NCBI GenBank assembly: GCA_030618205.1
Contig: JAUXDR010000006.1
Span: 1-13,862 of the forward strand
Source of the DNA: Deltaproteobacteria bacterium
GTDB taxonomy: Bacteria; Desulfobacterota; Dissulfuribacteria; Dissulfuribacterales; UBA3076
Reading direction: 5' to 3'
Length of the DNA: 13,862 nucleotides
This document shows, piece by piece, positions 13,556 through 13,862 of the stretch (position 1 is its first letter; every line of letters starts with the position of its first letter). Both the position numbers and the translations under genes were made by a program. Under the pieces are notes generated by a model. That model was not told the origin of the DNA. It did no database searches and was given only the letters and a program-made list of their open reading frames with translations.

Positions 13556-13594
13556 CCCATCAGCCGCGAGCGGTCAGCAAGTCGGCTGGATGGG
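13556..13594. repeat. Stem-loop H2 at the right border of the toxin-antitoxin array
   Basis: CCCATC-AGCCG (13556-13566) pairs with CGGCT-GATGGG (13583-13587 and 13589-13594), with a single bulged G (13588). The loop contains GCGGTCAGC. Core ATCAGCCG ... GCGGTCAGC ... GTCGGCTG-N-AT matches stem-loop H1 at 9780-9818 in the same orientation. Outer arms differ between the copies but remain complementary in each. Confidence 0.7.
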
Positions 13595-13597
13595 ATT

Positions 13598-13862
13598 GTG
13601 TACGCCCGGCATGGGCGTGAACTTATGGGGTGAAAGTCCCCTGTATATGAACCCCGTTCCATCATCTGATGATGGTAACGAAAGTACTAGCCAAAGGCAA
13701 GCGCCTTCGCCTAGCTATGGCGTCTCAAGAGGGCATCATCGCGAGGTGGTGGGTAGCGGCCGACAAGGCCTTAATCTAACGGGTGAAAGTCCCGTCGTAC
13801 CAATTGCCCGATTTCGGGTACGTAGCGATACCACAGTTCATGATGGGTAACCTCATGTCCAT
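13598..13862 (+). mobile_element. Group II intron, 5' part of domain I (continues beyond window)
   Basis: Begins GTGTACGCCC-GGCAT-GGGCGTGAAC, a variant of the group II 5' start GUGYG followed by the CGCCC/GGGCG stem. GGGGTGAAAGTCCCC at 13627-13641 and a second GGGTGAAAGTCCC at 13782-13794 are typical conserved domain-I hairpins of bacterial group II introns, separated by internal helices such as AAGCGCCTTCGC. No intron-encoded protein lies in the window; it would be further right in domain IV. Insertion is three bases after stem-loop H2. The class is not assignable from this part. A plus-strand open frame here is spurious. Confidence 0.78.

Overview
The window looks like chromosomal DNA of an anaerobic, probably deltaproteobacterial (Desulfobacterota) organism. 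This is inferred from an apparent selenocysteine-containing peroxiredoxin, a CbiK-type (anaerobic-pathway) cobaltochelatase, and a TonB receptor that implies an outer membrane. All confident genes lie on the minus strand, so the window reads right to left.

Left edge (1-335): the N-terminal part of a peroxiredoxin whose active-site cysteine codon is an in-frame UGA, followed by uninterrupted peroxiredoxin sequence to the window edge. Upstream are a plausible promoter, a perfect 32-bp palindrome (477-508) and a 200-bp imperfect inverted-repeat element (628-830) whose right arm supplies the last codons of cbiK.

Centre (817-9668): one long operon under a cobalamin riboswitch with an intrinsic terminator. 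In transcription order it holds a BtuB-like TonB-dependent receptor, a CobN-family chelatase with a signal peptide and a C-terminal membrane anchor, a DUF2162 membrane protein with a CPxC motif, a MotA/TolQ/ExbB channel, a DUF2149 protein with an ExbD-like transmembrane Asp, and a cytoplasmic CbiK. Genes overlap or lie within a few dozen bases. The receptor/exported CobN/DUF2162/ExbB/DUF2149 order recalls the hmuRSTUV haem-uptake locus of Bacteroidetes. Here it is governed by B12 and coupled to CbiK, which suggests import of a corrinoid or cobalt-tetrapyrrole, metal handling in the periplasm driven by proton motive force, and cobalt insertion in the cytoplasm. This is the most interesting system in the window.

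Right part (9771-13597): an array of toxin-antitoxin genes, all minus strand: VapBC, TacAT (DUF1778/GNAT), a lone TIGR02574-type antitoxin, a second VapBC and an unrecognised 158-aa gene. Several have recognisable promoters. The array is bracketed by two directly oriented stem-loops with a shared core and different but still complementary outer arms. Three bases beyond the right-hand stem begins the 5' part of a group II intron (13598 to the edge).
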